64,000 nucleotides of DNA from Allotamlana fucoidanivorans (GTDB lineage Bacteria > Bacteroidota > Bacteroidia > Flavobacteriales > Flavobacteriaceae): assembly GCF_045788535.1 (NCBI RefSeq), contig NZ_CP074074.1:2728001-2792000 (forward strand), read 5' to 3'. The notes under the pieces were generated by a model that was given only the letters and a program-made list of their open reading frames with translations, did no database searches and was not told the origin of the DNA. Shown here one piece after another: positions 18,829 through 28,804 of the stretch; within the stretch, counting starts at the first letter, position 1, and each line of letters opens with the position of its first letter. The position numbers and the translations under genes are program-made.

Positions 18829-20193
18829 ATGAAGAATAATTTTATAATATTAAGAAGTATTGTATTCTGCATGACATTACTGAATATATCTTATTCTTTT
18901 GCTCAAAATCCTATTGTTTCAAATGTAGGGTTAAATGATCCGCACATTCACATTTTTAATGATACCGCTTACGTTTATGCTTCGCATGATAAATCTATCA
19001 ATAATGGCAAGTTTATTATGGAAGATTGGTGGGTGTGGTCGTCGCCAGATTTGGTGAATTGGACTAAGCGTTCTGTCTTAAATCCTAAAGACACCTATAT
19101 CGGTAAAGAATTTTCAAGATGTTGGGCTACCGATGCGGCCTATAGAAATGGTAAATACTATTGGTACTTTTCTGAAGGTAATGAACAAGCAGGAGTTGTA
19201 GCTGGTGATACACCTGTTGGTCCCTGGACAAATGTGTTAAACCAACCGCTATTAAGTGCTGATTTAACACCAACCCATGAATATGACATGGCCGTTTTTG
19301 AAGATAATGGAGAACATTACATTATTTTTGGTGTTTGGGATTACTACATTGCCAAACTAAATTATGATATGGTAAGTTTGGCTGAAAAACCCAAAAAAAT
19401 CATCATCAATAACCCGCACGGGCCATATAACTTAGATGGCGAAAACAAAGAAAAACCAACAGATGATAAGCCTTTTGTGCACAAATATAAGGGGAAGTAT
19501 TACCTGTCTTGGGGGTGTTTTTATGCCATTTCTAACAACCTTTATGGGCCATATGATTACAAAGATTCTGTGATAAAAGCAGAGAGTTTTGCCGAAGGTT
19601 TCGATGCTCCAACTTGGCCAACAGGCTTTATGCAAGGACGACATGGTTCATTTTTTGAATGGCATAACCAGTGGTATTACATCTACTGTGATATTAGTCA
19701 AACAGGTAACAGGTATTTTAGAGATAGTTTTATAAGCTATGTGCATTATAAGGAAAACGGAGAAATGGCAACCCTAAAAGTTGATGGCATTGGTGTTGGT
19801 AATTATCAAGCAAAACAAGGTAAAATAGAAGCAGAAAATTACTTTAGAGCAGAGGGAATAACTAAGCAAGAATATATATCGGGGTTTGTGATTAAAACAA
19901 CTGCAAAAAAGAGCTATTTAAATTTTCCCAATGTTAAAGGATTAAATGGGAAATCTAAAATAGAGTTTCAAGTTTATGCGCCTCAAGGCGGAGCATTTTC
20001 TTTTGATATAAAAAAAGATAGCTTGAACGGAAATCAAATTGGAACTCAGAAGGTTTCGTTAAAGCCAACAAAACAGATACAAACCATAACAATAAATCTA
20101 TCATCTATTAATAGTACAGAAAATCTCTATATATTGTTAGAGGAATTCAGTGAAAATCAGCTGTTAATTGATAGTTTTTCATTTTTAAACTAA
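18829..20193 (+). CDS. GH43 family glycosidase with C-terminal CBM6-like domain
   Basis: An exported glycosidase of 454 residues from the ATG at 18829. An in-frame GTG at 18811 overlaps the previous gene and would spoil the signal peptide. Signal MKNNFIILRSIVFCMTLL...SFAQ is followed by a five-bladed-propeller GH43 domain (about 30-325). It has the catalytic-base motif NDPHIHIF (Asp37), SPDLVNWTKRS, HEYDMAVFEDNGEHYI, and AEGFDAPTWPTG, whose Glu may be the acid. Residues about 335-454 (GKIEAENYFRAEG, LLIDSFSFLN) look like a CBM6 beta-sandwich. Activity as beta-xylosidase on the xylose-containing part of ulvan is likely given the GH3 neighbour, but is inferred. Confidence 0.85.
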   Translation: MKNNFIILRSIVFCMTLLNISYSFAQNPIVSNVGLNDPHIHIFNDTAYVYASHDKSINNGKFIMEDWWVWSSPDLVNWTKRSVLNPKDTYIGKEFSRCWATDAAYRNGKYYWYFSEGNEQAGVVAGDTPVGPWTNVLNQPLLSADLTPTHEYDMAVFEDNGEHYIIFGVWDYYIAKLNYDMVSLAEKPKKIIINNPHGPYNLDGENKEKPTDDKPFVHKYKGKYYLSWGCFYAISNNLYGPYDYKDSVIKAESFAEGFDAPTWPTGFMQGRHGSFFEWHNQWYYIYCDISQTGNRYFRDSFISYVHYKENGEMATLKVDGIGVGNYQAKQGKIEAENYFRAEGITKQEYISGFVIKTTAKKSYLNFPNVKGLNGKSKIEFQVYAPQGGAFSFDIKKDSLNGNQIGTQKVSLKPTKQIQTITINLSSINSTENLYILLEEFSENQLLIDSFSFLN

Positions 20194-20209
20194 ATTCAAA
20201 AGACATCAA

Positions 20210-22480
20210 ATGAAGAAATTATGTTTTTTAGCCCTTGTGGTAGTCGGGTTACTTTTTAATGCATGTGGCAGCAAAGAGGCTTCGTTAAAAGATTATAAAG
20301 ACGCCTCGTTATCCATTGAAGAACGCGTAGAGGCTTTATTGCCATTACTTTCGTTAGAAGAAAAAGTGGCGCAAATGCGAATTTTCCACGCCAATATTGG
20401 AGTAAAACACGATGAAAACGGAAAATTAAAACTTTCCGAAAAGGTTATTAAAAAGTTAAAATTGGGCATTGCGGGTATAAAAAATCCAGGAGAGCACGTT
20501 GATGCGATTACGGCTGCAAAATTGAACAATGAACTTCAAAAATATATTATTGAACATAACCGTTGGGGTATTCCTGCGTTATTTGTCACAGAGTCGTACA
20601 ATGGTGTTGACGCAACAGGTTGTACAAAATTTGGTCGCCCTATGACCTCGGCAGCATCATTTAACCCAGAATTGGTGCAAAGACAATGGGATGTTGTTGG
20701 CCGTGAAGCACGCTTACGCGGTATGCATATGTGCCATTCACCGGAAGCTGATTTAGTGCGGGACCCGCGTTTTGGACGTATGAGCGAGGCCTTTGGTGAA
20801 GACACCTATTTAACCACACAAATGGTTAAAAATGCTGTTATTGGTGTGCAAGGTAATTACGAAGGGTTAGGTAATGGTACGCATATTGGTGCAGTGACAA
20901 AACATTTTGCAGCTTACGGACAAGTGTTAGGTGGCTCTAACTTTGCAGCTATCGAAATTTCTCCAAGAACATTAATAGATGAAATATACCCACCTTTTGA
21001 AGCCGCGGTTAAGGAAGCTAAAACTTTAGGTATAATGGCATCGCATGGTGATATAAATGGCGTGGCATCACATGGTAATCCAGAGTTGCTCACCGGTGTT
21101 TTAAGAGACCAATGGGGGTTTGAAGGATATGTGGTTTCTGATTCTAACGATATTGCCCGTTTGCATTATTTTATGAATGTAGCCGAAACTCCTGAGGATG
21201 CCGCACAAATGGGATTGGAGGCAGGAATAGATATCGATTTATATGCGGAGGATTCTTATGCCTATCTTCCGGAAATGGTAAAGAAAAATCCAGAACTTGA
21301 AAAACTAATTGATAGATCCGTAAGACGTGTTTTAAGAACAAAATTTATTTTAGGACTTTTTGATAATCCTTATATTAATATAGAAGATGTAGAGAAAGGA
21401 AACAGAGCAGAATCGTCTTTAGAATTAGCGAAAGAATCAGATTTAGAGTCTATTATTCTTCTAAAAAACGAAGCTAACACGTTGCCACTTGATGCTAAAA
21501 AAACCACTAAAATTGCACTTTTAGGTCCTCTTGTAACAGAGAATACTAAAGCTATGTTTGAATCTGTAGCAGGCGACAATATTAAATTTGTAGCAGAAAA
21601 AGGGTTTCATTTAACAGATGAAACAGGTGGTGAACCAAAATTGTTGCCAAGAGATGGAAGAGCCTTAGATAAATTGGTATCCATTGCTAGAAGCTCTAAT
21701 GTTGTAGTTTTATTTATGGGAGGTGATGAGTTTACATCAAAAGAGGCTTTCTTTACCCATGCCTTAGGTGATAGAGCAACCATAGATCCTGTAGGGCCAC
21801 AAGACGAATTGATTGAGCGTATAAAAGCTTTAGGTAGGCCAGTTATTGTGGTATTAAAGCATAGAAGAACGCTTTCTATTAATGCCATTGCGGAACATGC
21901 TGATGCTATTCTAGATACTTGGGATTTAAGTGAGTTTGGAGACGAATCTACCGCAAGAATTATTTTTGGTGAGGTGTCGCCATCGGGGAAATCACCTGTA
22001 ACAATTCCAAGGTCTATTGGGCAAATTCCATTTCATTATAGTATGAAGGAAATCAATTATAAGAAGGAATATTTATTCTTAGGAAAGGGACCATTATTTC
22101 CATTTGGTCATGGTTTGAACTATGGCGATTTTGAATATTCAGACATTTCAATTTCTAAGGGAGAAATTACACCAGATACAGAACTGGAGGTAAGTGTGAA
22201 GGTTACTAATAACGGTAGTATGAAAGCCAAAGAAGTGGTTCAAATGTATATTAAAGACGAAATAGGGTCTGTTACTAGACCAGATAAAGAGCTCAAAGGA
22301 TTCCAAAAGATAGAATTTGATGCAGGAGAAAGTAAAACGGTTTCATTTAAAATTACACCTCAAATGCTCGAGTTCACCCGTCTGGATATGCAAAAAGGAC
22401 TAGAAGCTGGAGATTACACCGTTATGCTTGGTACTTCTTCAAAGGACTATTTAGAAACTAAATTTAAACTTGTAAAATAA
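20210..22480 (+). CDS. GH3 family beta-glycosidase, lipoprotein
   Basis: A 756-residue exported GH3 enzyme. The lipobox is LLFNAC (Cys19). The N-terminal TIM barrel contains GVDATGCTKFGRPMTSAASF, the substrate-binding EADLVRDPRFGRMSEAFGED, VTKHFAAYG, and the nucleophile region GYVVSDSNDI (Asp311). The alpha/beta sandwich (about 400-590) has VVVLFMGGDEFTSKEAF, where the acid/base is expected. A fibronectin-III-like domain forms the C-terminus (LEVSVKVTNNGSMKAKEVVQMYI). It is co-transcribed with GH43 (16 bp) and GH105 (7 bp). Beta-xylosidase or beta-glucosidase activity is typical of the family; xylose release is favoured by context. Confidence 0.93.
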   Translation: MKKLCFLALVVVGLLFNACGSKEASLKDYKDASLSIEERVEALLPLLSLEEKVAQMRIFHANIGVKHDENGKLKLSEKVIKKLKLGIAGIKNPGEHVDAITAAKLNNELQKYIIEHNRWGIPALFVTESYNGVDATGCTKFGRPMTSAASFNPELVQRQWDVVGREARLRGMHMCHSPEADLVRDPRFGRMSEAFGEDTYLTTQMVKNAVIGVQGNYEGLGNGTHIGAVTKHFAAYGQVLGGSNFAAIEISPRTLIDEIYPPFEAAVKEAKTLGIMASHGDINGVASHGNPELLTGVLRDQWGFEGYVVSDSNDIARLHYFMNVAETPEDAAQMGLEAGIDIDLYAEDSYAYLPEMVKKNPELEKLIDRSVRRVLRTKFILGLFDNPYINIEDVEKGNRAESSLELAKESDLESIILLKNEANTLPLDAKKTTKIALLGPLVTENTKAMFESVAGDNIKFVAEKGFHLTDETGGEPKLLPRDGRALDKLVSIARSSNVVVLFMGGDEFTSKEAFFTHALGDRATIDPVGPQDELIERIKALGRPVIVVLKHRRTLSINAIAEHADAILDTWDLSEFGDESTARIIFGEVSPSGKSPVTIPRSIGQIPFHYSMKEINYKKEYLFLGKGPLFPFGHGLNYGDFEYSDISISKGEITPDTELEVSVKVTNNGSMKAKEVVQMYIKDEIGSVTRPDKELKGFQKIEFDAGESKTVSFKITPQMLEFTRLDMQKGLEAGDYTVMLGTSSKDYLETKFKLVK

Positions 22481-22487
22481 AAACATC

Positions 22488-23615
22488 ATGAGTAAATCCA
22501 TTGTAACACTAATAACGGTTATGCTATTGTTCAACTGTTCCACTGCACAAAAAGTAGCAGAAGTACAGGCTATAAATAAAGAGGAAGTAAAGGCCTCTAT
22601 GATTAAGGCTTTAGAGTGGCAAGAAGCGCATCCAATTTTTGCTATTTCTCCTACAGATTGGACAGAAGGTGCTTATTATACAGGTGTGGCACGTGCCCAC
22701 AAAACTACAAAGGATATGATATACATGGCAGCTCTTAAAAATCAAGGTTATTGGAATAATTGGCAAACGTATAAACGTTTACATCATGCCGATGATGTTG
22801 CCATTTCATACAGCTATTTATATATTGATATGAATGGTGGTAGAAAGAATTTTGTTGATTTAGAACCCACTAAAAACTTCTTAGATGCACATTTGTATGA
22901 AGATGATGTATGGAAAGCAGGGAATAAAAAGAATGATATGGGGCAAACCATTTTATGGTGGTGGTGTGATGCATTATTTATGGCGCCTCCAGTGTTAAAC
23001 TTATATGCAAAGCATACCAAGCAACCTAAGTATTTAGATGAGATGCATAAGTTTTATATGCAAACCTATAATCAATTGTATGATAAAGAAGAGCAACTAT
23101 TCGCTAGAGATATGCGTTTTGTTTGGGAAGGCAATGATAATCCTACTAAAGAGCCAAACGGTAAAAAAGTATTTTGGTCCAGAGGTAACGGTTGGGTAAT
23201 TGCTGGCTTAGCATTAATACTTGATGATATGCCAGCTGATTATGAGCACCGTCCTTTCTATGAGCAATTATTTAAAGAATTATCTGAAACCATGTTGAAA
23301 ATACAACCTGAAGATGGGCTATGGCGTACAAGTTTATTATGTCCAGAATCTTATGATCATGGTGAAGTAAGTGGTAGTGGTTTCCACACATTTGCGTTGG
23401 CTTGGGGAATAAATAATGGATTGATTGATAAAAAACATACTCCTGCTGTTCTTAAAGCTTGGAATGCTATAAAAGCTTGTCAGCATGACGATGGTCGTGT
23501 GGGTTGGGTACAAGATATAGGAGCTTTTCCAGAGCCAGCATCGGCAGATAGCTGGCAAAACTTTGGTACTGGCGCTTTTTTATTAGCAGGTAGTGAGATT
23601 TTAAATTTAGAATAA
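22488..23615 (+). CDS. GH105 unsaturated glucuronyl hydrolase
   Basis: A 375-residue (alpha/alpha)6-barrel enzyme that hydrates and removes the 4,5-unsaturated uronic acid left at the non-reducing end by ulvan lyases. The N-terminal signal has a possible lipobox (LLFNC, Cys17). Family marks are GAYYTGVARAH, WWWCDALFMAPP with the catalytic Asp161, the strongly conserved FWSRGNGWVIAGLALIL, and GSGFHTFALAWGIN. Length is normal for GH105. It is the last enzyme of the 17859-23615 operon. A hairpin with a T-run follows 22 bp after the stop. Confidence 0.93.
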   Translation: MSKSIVTLITVMLLFNCSTAQKVAEVQAINKEEVKASMIKALEWQEAHPIFAISPTDWTEGAYYTGVARAHKTTKDMIYMAALKNQGYWNNWQTYKRLHHADDVAISYSYLYIDMNGGRKNFVDLEPTKNFLDAHLYEDDVWKAGNKKNDMGQTILWWWCDALFMAPPVLNLYAKHTKQPKYLDEMHKFYMQTYNQLYDKEEQLFARDMRFVWEGNDNPTKEPNGKKVFWSRGNGWVIAGLALILDDMPADYEHRPFYEQLFKELSETMLKIQPEDGLWRTSLLCPESYDHGEVSGSGFHTFALAWGINNGLIDKKHTPAVLKAWNAIKACQHDDGRVGWVQDIGAFPEPASADSWQNFGTGAFLLAGSEILNLE

Positions 23616-23637
23616 TTTAATAATTTTAAAATTTAAG

Positions 23638-23663
23638 GCGGGGACATTATGTTCCCGTTTTTT
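23638..23663 (+). terminator. Rho-independent terminator / leader hairpin before the hybrid regulator gene
   Basis: Stem CGGGGAC / GTTCCCG (23639-23645 and 23651-23657) with loop ATTAT and a T-run. It sits 15 bp before the TTG start of the downstream regulator, so it may also lie in that gene's leader. Confidence 0.75.
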
Positions 23664-23677
23664 GACTGTACACAGTT

Positions 23678-26600
23678 TTGAAACTATTTAAACTTAAAAA
23701 TATTGTTTTTTTGTTTGTTTTATGTTCAGTCTATTATGGGCATGCCCAATATATAGATTATAACTTTAACCATATAACTGATGCAAATGGATTGTCTCAA
23801 AACTCCGTTATGGCTATACATCAAGATAAACTTGGTCAGATTTGGATTGGTACGAAAGATGGACTGAATAAATATGATGGCACAGAATTTACAGTGTATC
23901 GTCATGAAAAAGATAACCCTGACACTATCAGCAATAATGGCATTGAGTGTATAGAGCAGGATAGTTCTGGTTTTATCTGGGTAGGAACTTCTTTTGGATT
24001 GAATAAATTTAATCCTAAAACCAATAGTTTTAAATCATATTTTTTAAATACTAACCAATCCGGTTTGGGGAATAATATGATTAAGGGGATCAAAGTACTT
24101 GCTAATCAAGATGTTTTGGTAAGCCATTTTGGGGGTGTTTCATTTTATGATGCTGTTAATGATGTATTTAAAAAGGTAGGGAACATACACATACCGTCAT
24201 CAATATTAGAAACCAAAAATGGAGACATTTTTATAGGTAGTTCTAACGGCTTGTATCAATGTAAGCCTATTGAAAATAAATTATTTGAATTTAAGTTAAT
24301 ACATCAAACAGAGGGTTTAGATATTAATGACCTTGTGGAGTCTGAAAATGGAAATATACTTTTGGCTACAAAAACCAATAGTATTGTTGAATATAGTATG
24401 CAAACAAAGGCAATTCTTCCTTTTTTCTCAGAAACTGAATTAATTGGAAAAAGTAGAAATGCGAGAAAATTAGTTTATGATGATAAAGGCCTCTTATGGG
24501 TGGCTACGTACCACGGCATTCATCTTGTTAATAAACAAAGATCCATTAAGGCCTTATATAGTAATGATAACAATCCAAAATCGTTAAATGATGATTTTAT
24601 AAAAACCCTCTTTAAAGATAATGTTGGTACTATTTGGGTGGGGACTTATTATGGAGGATTAAATTTACATCATAACTTCAATAATAATTTTAAAAATATT
24701 ACCCAGAATTCTTATCAAAGAGGTTTAAATTTTAAAGTTGTAAGCTCAATAGTTAACTATAAAAACTTACTGTTGTTTGGCACAGAGGGAGGAGGTGTTT
24801 CGGTATTAAATCAGGATACGAATATAATTCAACATATAACTTCCAACGATTATAAAGATTTAAAAAGTGATAATATTAAATCGCTATGTGTAACTAAGGA
24901 TGGTAAGTTGTGGATTGGAACTTTTGATAAAGGTGTTTTTGTGTATAACTTAAAAACAAAACAATTCATTAATAATGCTTTTCCAGATAATTTAAAAGAC
25001 TTTATTAGTGATGCCGGGATTTTAAAAATTGTACAATATTCTGATGATACTATTTTAATAGGAACTAATGGTAAAGGACTAATTAAATACAATTTTTTAA
25101 AGAAAGTCTTCTTCATATACAACGCCAAATCTCAACCTGTTGGTCTAACTAATAGTAATATAAAAACCATATGGGTTGATACTTCTAAAAATATTTGGTT
25201 GGGTACATTACGTGGCTTAAATTCTATTACAACTGAAAATGAAGTCAAGACGTTTGTATATAGTAATTCCTCTAATTTTAAGTTTGAAATAAATACCATT
25301 TATGAAGATGCTCAAAAAAATTTATGGATAGGTACTTTTGAAGATGGTCTTTTTAAATTGACTAACGGTGTATTGGAATATGTTCCACTAAATGTTGGTA
25401 ATAAACCCATAGATGGTATTCGGTGTATTTTAGAGGGGGATGATAAAAGCTTTTGGGTAAGTACTTTTACACAAGGGATTTTGAAGTATAACTATATAGA
25501 AAAAACAATTGAAGAATATTTTACTAAAAAAGATGGTTTGTCAAGCAACGAGTTTAATAGAGATGCAGGTTTGCGGTTAGGTGATGATTACTATTTTGGA
25601 GGACCTTCTGGAGTAACAATATTTAACGAAGATAAAATTGTTAAAAACCATTATGCCCCACAAGTTATACTAACCGACTTCAAAATTAATAATCATTCAG
25701 TTTTGGTTAATGATACCGATAAGGTGCTTCAAACGACAATGAGTTTTACCAAAGAAATTGAATTACGGCACAATCAGGGAAACTTTAATTTGTCTTTTTC
25801 CATTCCAAATTTTATAAATTCGAAAAGTAATAGTTATAAATACCGTCTTAAAGGTTTAGAAACAAATTGGGTTGAATCTTCAAATAATATTGCAGCTTAC
25901 ACCATTCAAAAGCCCGGAGACTATGTTTTTGAAGTTAAAGGTATAAATAGCGATGGAGTTACTAATGAAATACCAACTGTCTTAAATATTAAAGTAAAGC
26001 CTGCGCCTTGGTTGACTTGGTGGGCATATACTTTTTATTTTTTAATAATTATTTCAATAATTTACTATTTGTTTAAGGTTTCGAAATCTAAAACCCAATT
26101 AAAACATGCTTTAGAATTAGAGCATTTAGAAGCAGAACAAATTAAAAAGGTAAATCAAGCCAAACTTGATTTTTTTACCAATATATCTCATGAGTTTAGA
26201 ACTCCTCTAACCTTAATACTGGGACCACTGCAGCAAATTATAAATAATTATAAGGGGAGTAGTAGTATGTTTAAAAAGCTTAAACTTATTGAAATTAATG
26301 GTAATCACTTGCTTCAACTTATTAATCGATTAATGGATTTTAGGAAATATGAAAGCAATCAAATGCGTTTGCAGGTAGCCAAATATAATATTGTAAGTAC
26401 CATAAAGGACGTTTATCAGTCTTTTTCAGATTATTCAGAAAACCAAGGATATCAATATGGTTTTGAATCATCATCACCTGAAATATCGCTATATTTTGAT
26501 GAAAAAAAGTTAGAACAGGTCTTCTTTAATTTGATTTCCAATGCCTTTAAGTACACCCCTAGTCCTGGAAAAATAACAATACAAATAAAGGAAGAAGATG

Positions 26601-27736
26601 ACACCGTGATTATTCTGGTTAAAGATGATGGAATAGGAATTCCCGAAGTATATAGAGACAGAGTATTTGATCGTTTTTTCGAAATAACTCCTACGGATAA
26701 CATGAGTAAGGATATAAAAAAAGGGACTGGAATTGGTTTAGCAATTGTAAAAAATATAATAGAGTTGCACACAGGAAAAATTAGTGTTAACCCTAATGAT
26801 GGAGGTAAAGGTTCAATTTTTAAGGTAGAATTATTAAAAGGGAAGTTGCATTTCAATGCTCAGGATTTTGTAGATGATAATCTCATTTTAAATGATGTAA
26901 ATCATTATTTAAATCAGCCCGAAAACACTAAGATTAAATTTGAAGAAAATTTCTCTTCAAAAATCTCTTCCGATAAAAAAAAGTCGCTTCTATTGGTAGA
27001 GGACAATGAAGAGCTTAGAACGTTTATGCGCAATATTTTATTAGATGATTATAACGTATTTGAGGCTGAAAATGGAAAAACAGGATTTAAAAAGGCTATA
27101 CAAGAACCAATAGATTTGATTGTGAGCGATGTAGTAATGCCCATAGCAACAGGTATCGAGTTATGTAAATTAATAAAAGAGGATATTAGAACCAGTCATA
27201 TCCCTATTATTCTATTAACAGCAAAATCAGATATGACACAAAAAATAGAAGGGCTGGAAAGTGGTGCCGACGATTATATTAGTAAGCCTTTCAATATTAA
27301 AGAGTTAAAGTTACGCATTAGTAATAACTTAAAAACGTTACAGCAATTAAAATCTAAACTAAACAAGCACGAAGTTTTTAGTGTAGAAGATATAAAAATG
27401 TCTTCTCTGGATGAAACTTTATATAAAAAAGCATTAGATATTATTGAGCAAAATATAAGTAATTATGATTTCGATATTCCTTTCTTTTGTGAAGCATTGG
27501 GTGTTAGTAAATCGGTATTATTTACAAAGGTAAAAGCTTGGACAGATTTTACACCTAAACAATTTATTCAGCATTTAAGACTAATTCGTGCGGCTCAACT
27601 TTTAGAAAAAGGAAAAGCCAATATTAATCAAGTTAGTGCCAAAGTAGGTTTTAAAGACCAAAAATACTTTAGTAAAAGTTTTAAAGCTAAGTTTGGTAAA
27701 TCGCCTCGAGAATATGCGCAATCTTTTATGGCATAA
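23678..27736 (+). CDS. Hybrid two-component system (HTCS) sensor/regulator
   Basis: A 1352-residue PUL regulator combining periplasmic sensor, kinase, receiver and DNA-binding domain in one chain. The start is a TTG: an in-frame stop lies at 23663 and only this start (or CTG 23666) keeps the signal peptide. Order: 14-bladed propeller of Reg_prop repeats (about 25-690, repeated IWIGT.DGL units), a Y_Y_Y domain (about 690-775), a membrane helix (777-800), and HisKA with ISHEFRTPL (His838). Then come HATPase_c (about 935-1060), a receiver with LLLVEDNEEL and IVSDVVMP (Asp1151), and AraC-type HTH (about 1250-1348). It likely senses an ulvan oligosaccharide in the periplasm and activates this locus. 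Confidence 0.95.
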   Translation: MKLFKLKNIVFLFVLCSVYYGHAQYIDYNFNHITDANGLSQNSVMAIHQDKLGQIWIGTKDGLNKYDGTEFTVYRHEKDNPDTISNNGIECIEQDSSGFIWVGTSFGLNKFNPKTNSFKSYFLNTNQSGLGNNMIKGIKVLANQDVLVSHFGGVSFYDAVNDVFKKVGNIHIPSSILETKNGDIFIGSSNGLYQCKPIENKLFEFKLIHQTEGLDINDLVESENGNILLATKTNSIVEYSMQTKAILPFFSETELIGKSRNARKLVYDDKGLLWVATYHGIHLVNKQRSIKALYSNDNNPKSLNDDFIKTLFKDNVGTIWVGTYYGGLNLHHNFNNNFKNITQNSYQRGLNFKVVSSIVNYKNLLLFGTEGGGVSVLNQDTNIIQHITSNDYKDLKSDNIKSLCVTKDGKLWIGTFDKGVFVYNLKTKQFINNAFPDNLKDFISDAGILKIVQYSDDTILIGTNGKGLIKYNFLKKVFFIYNAKSQPVGLTNSNIKTIWVDTSKNIWLGTLRGLNSITTENEVKTFVYSNSSNFKFEINTIYEDAQKNLWIGTFEDGLFKLTNGVLEYVPLNVGNKPIDGIRCILEGDDKSFWVSTFTQGILKYNYIEKTIEEYFTKKDGLSSNEFNRDAGLRLGDDYYFGGPSGVTIFNEDKIVKNHYAPQVILTDFKINNHSVLVNDTDKVLQTTMSFTKEIELRHNQGNFNLSFSIPNFINSKSNSYKYRLKGLETNWVESSNNIAAYTIQKPGDYVFEVKGINSDGVTNEIPTVLNIKVKPAPWLTWWAYTFYFLIIISIIYYLFKVSKSKTQLKHALELEHLEAEQIKKVNQAKLDFFTNISHEFRTPLTLILGPLQQIINNYKGSSSMFKKLKLIEINGNHLLQLINRLMDFRKYESNQMRLQVAKYNIVSTIKDVYQSFSDYSENQGYQYGFESSSPEISLYFDEKKLEQVFFNLISNAFKYTPSPGKITIQIKEEDDTVIILVKDDGIGIPEVYRDRVFDRFFEITPTDNMSKDIKKGTGIGLAIVKNIIELHTGKISVNPNDGGKGSIFKVELLKGKLHFNAQDFVDDNLILNDVNHYLNQPENTKIKFEENFSSKISSDKKKSLLLVEDNEELRTFMRNILLDDYNVFEAENGKTGFKKAIQEPIDLIVSDVVMPIATGIELCKLIKEDIRTSHIPIILLTAKSDMTQKIEGLESGADDYISKPFNIKELKLRISNNLKTLQQLKSKLNKHEVFSVEDIKMSSLDETLYKKALDIIEQNISNYDFDIPFFCEALGVSKSVLFTKVKAWTDFTPKQFIQHLRLIRAAQLLEKGKANINQVSAKVGFKDQKYFSKSFKAKFGKSPREYAQSFMA

Positions 27737-27969
27737 TGCGTTGTAATTTTTCATATTTGAGCCGATAACAAGTGAAGGTGAAAAGAATTACAATAAAAAA
27801 GGATATGCACTTTTATCCAAGTTGGCATTCAATAGAACAATAGAATCTAAATAACAGAATTTAGAGCCTAGATTCACAGTCAAAATATAACTGTAAGTAT
27901 ACACGGTTAGCGTACTTTAGGCTGGTTGACTTGAAAAAACATTTTTATGTGATTTTTTATAATGAAAAA

Positions 27970-27998
27970 GGAATTCTCTGCACCTTTTTAGGAATTCT
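27970..27998 (+). repeat. GGAATTCT direct repeat with 21-bp period
   Basis: Identical octamers at 27970-27977 and 27991-27998, exactly two helical turns apart. They lie just upstream of a -7 element at 28016. The geometry fits a dimer or AraC-type operator but only one pair is seen, so chance is possible. Confidence 0.4.
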
Positions 27999-28015
27999 AC
28001 ACCCTGAATCGCTAT

Positions 28016-28023
28016 TATATTTG
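28016..28023 (+). promoter_or_regulatory. Bacteroidota -7 promoter element (TATATTTG)
   Basis: Exact match to TAnnTTTG, 38 bp before the start of the 28061 gene. No clear TTTG at -33; the GGAATTCT repeat occupies that area, suggesting activator dependence. Confidence 0.45.
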
Positions 28024-28060
28024 AGGTATCAATTTAATGAAAAGCTAAAAACACGTATTT

Positions 28061-28804
28061 ATGAAAAAAATTACTTTTATTCTATTTCTATTAAGTGCAA
28101 CATTTACGTATGCACAGTTTACCGGAGCAGGTGAATATTATTTATTAAACAATTTCACCACTAACGGTGTTGTTTATTTATCGCACGATGGCGACAAGGC
28201 TGTCAGAGCAACAAGCAATTCTGCCGATGCCACAAAATTTACATTTGTATCAACAGGAAATACTAATGAATACAACATTGTGGTACATACTAACGATGGT
28301 ATTTTGAGAGCAAATAGTACTTCTGAAATACCCGTTGTAAGTTATACCCCGGGATCACCATCCACATCAAACCCTAATGTATGGGATGTTCAGTTGGTGC
28401 CTGGAACAGAGTCAGATCCAACTTATAACATAATAACACCAAAAACCAGTACCCCAAGGTATTTAGTTTATAACAATAACACTGATGCAATTGGTTACTC
28501 TGGAAGTAATTTTACTAGGACCCAATGGATTATTACATCTACCAATCCATTGAGTAATGAGGAGTTTGATCAAAGTTCAATTTTTGTGTCAAATCCAATT
28601 AACAATTCCATTAATATTAAAGGGTTATCTTCAAATATTAATAAAGTTGAGGTGTTTAATATAGTTGGTAAATCTTTAATTAGTGCAGAAACTAAAGGTT
28701 TGTCAGTATTAAATTTAGATGCTACATCCTTATCAAGCGGTATTTACATTCTTAAATTTATTGGGGCAAATACATTTGCAACAAGGAAAATTGTAAAAAG
28801 ATAA
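28061..28804 (+). CDS. Small secreted protein: beta-trefoil-like lectin module plus T9SS sorting domain
   Basis: 247 residues. A signal peptide (MKKITFILFLLSATFTYAQ) is followed by about 145 residues with repeated strand patterns of a ricin-B-like beta-trefoil (GEYYLLNNFTTNGVVYLS, NEYNIVVHTNDGILRA, DPTYNIITPKTSTPRYLVY). The T9SS type A sorting domain is at about 168-247 (SIFVSNPINNSINIKGLSS to FATRKIVKR). No catalytic domain. The last ~85 residues are nearly identical in pattern to the end of the PL28 lyase encoded downstream. Probably a stand-alone surface or secreted ulvan-binding protein; binding is inferred from the PL28 relationship. Confidence 0.75.
   Translation: MKKITFILFLLSATFTYAQFTGAGEYYLLNNFTTNGVVYLSHDGDKAVRATSNSADATKFTFVSTGNTNEYNIVVHTNDGILRANSTSEIPVVSYTPGSPSTSNPNVWDVQLVPGTESDPTYNIITPKTSTPRYLVYNNNTDAIGYSGSNFTRTQWIITSTNPLSNEEFDQSSIFVSNPINNSINIKGLSSNINKVEVFNIVGKSLISAETKGLSVLNLDATSLSSGIYILKFIGANTFATRKIVKR

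Larger units (their letters stand above)
27737..28060. other. Intergenic region with promoter-like elements
   Basis: 324 bp with no credible gene. The 67-codon frame through it overlaps the next signal peptide in another frame and has no family features. The right half contains the GGAATTCT direct repeat and a consensus -7 element listed separately. No terminator is evident after the regulator gene. Confidence 0.6.

Noticed and set aside
26452..26856. 134-codon minus-strand frame inside the HTCS gene
   Set aside because: Antisense to the HATPase domain, whose plus-strand motifs are intact; no independent evidence.
27931..28134. 67-codon plus-strand frame before the small lectin gene
   Set aside because: Runs into the signal peptide of the real gene in another frame and starts at a TTG with no family features.
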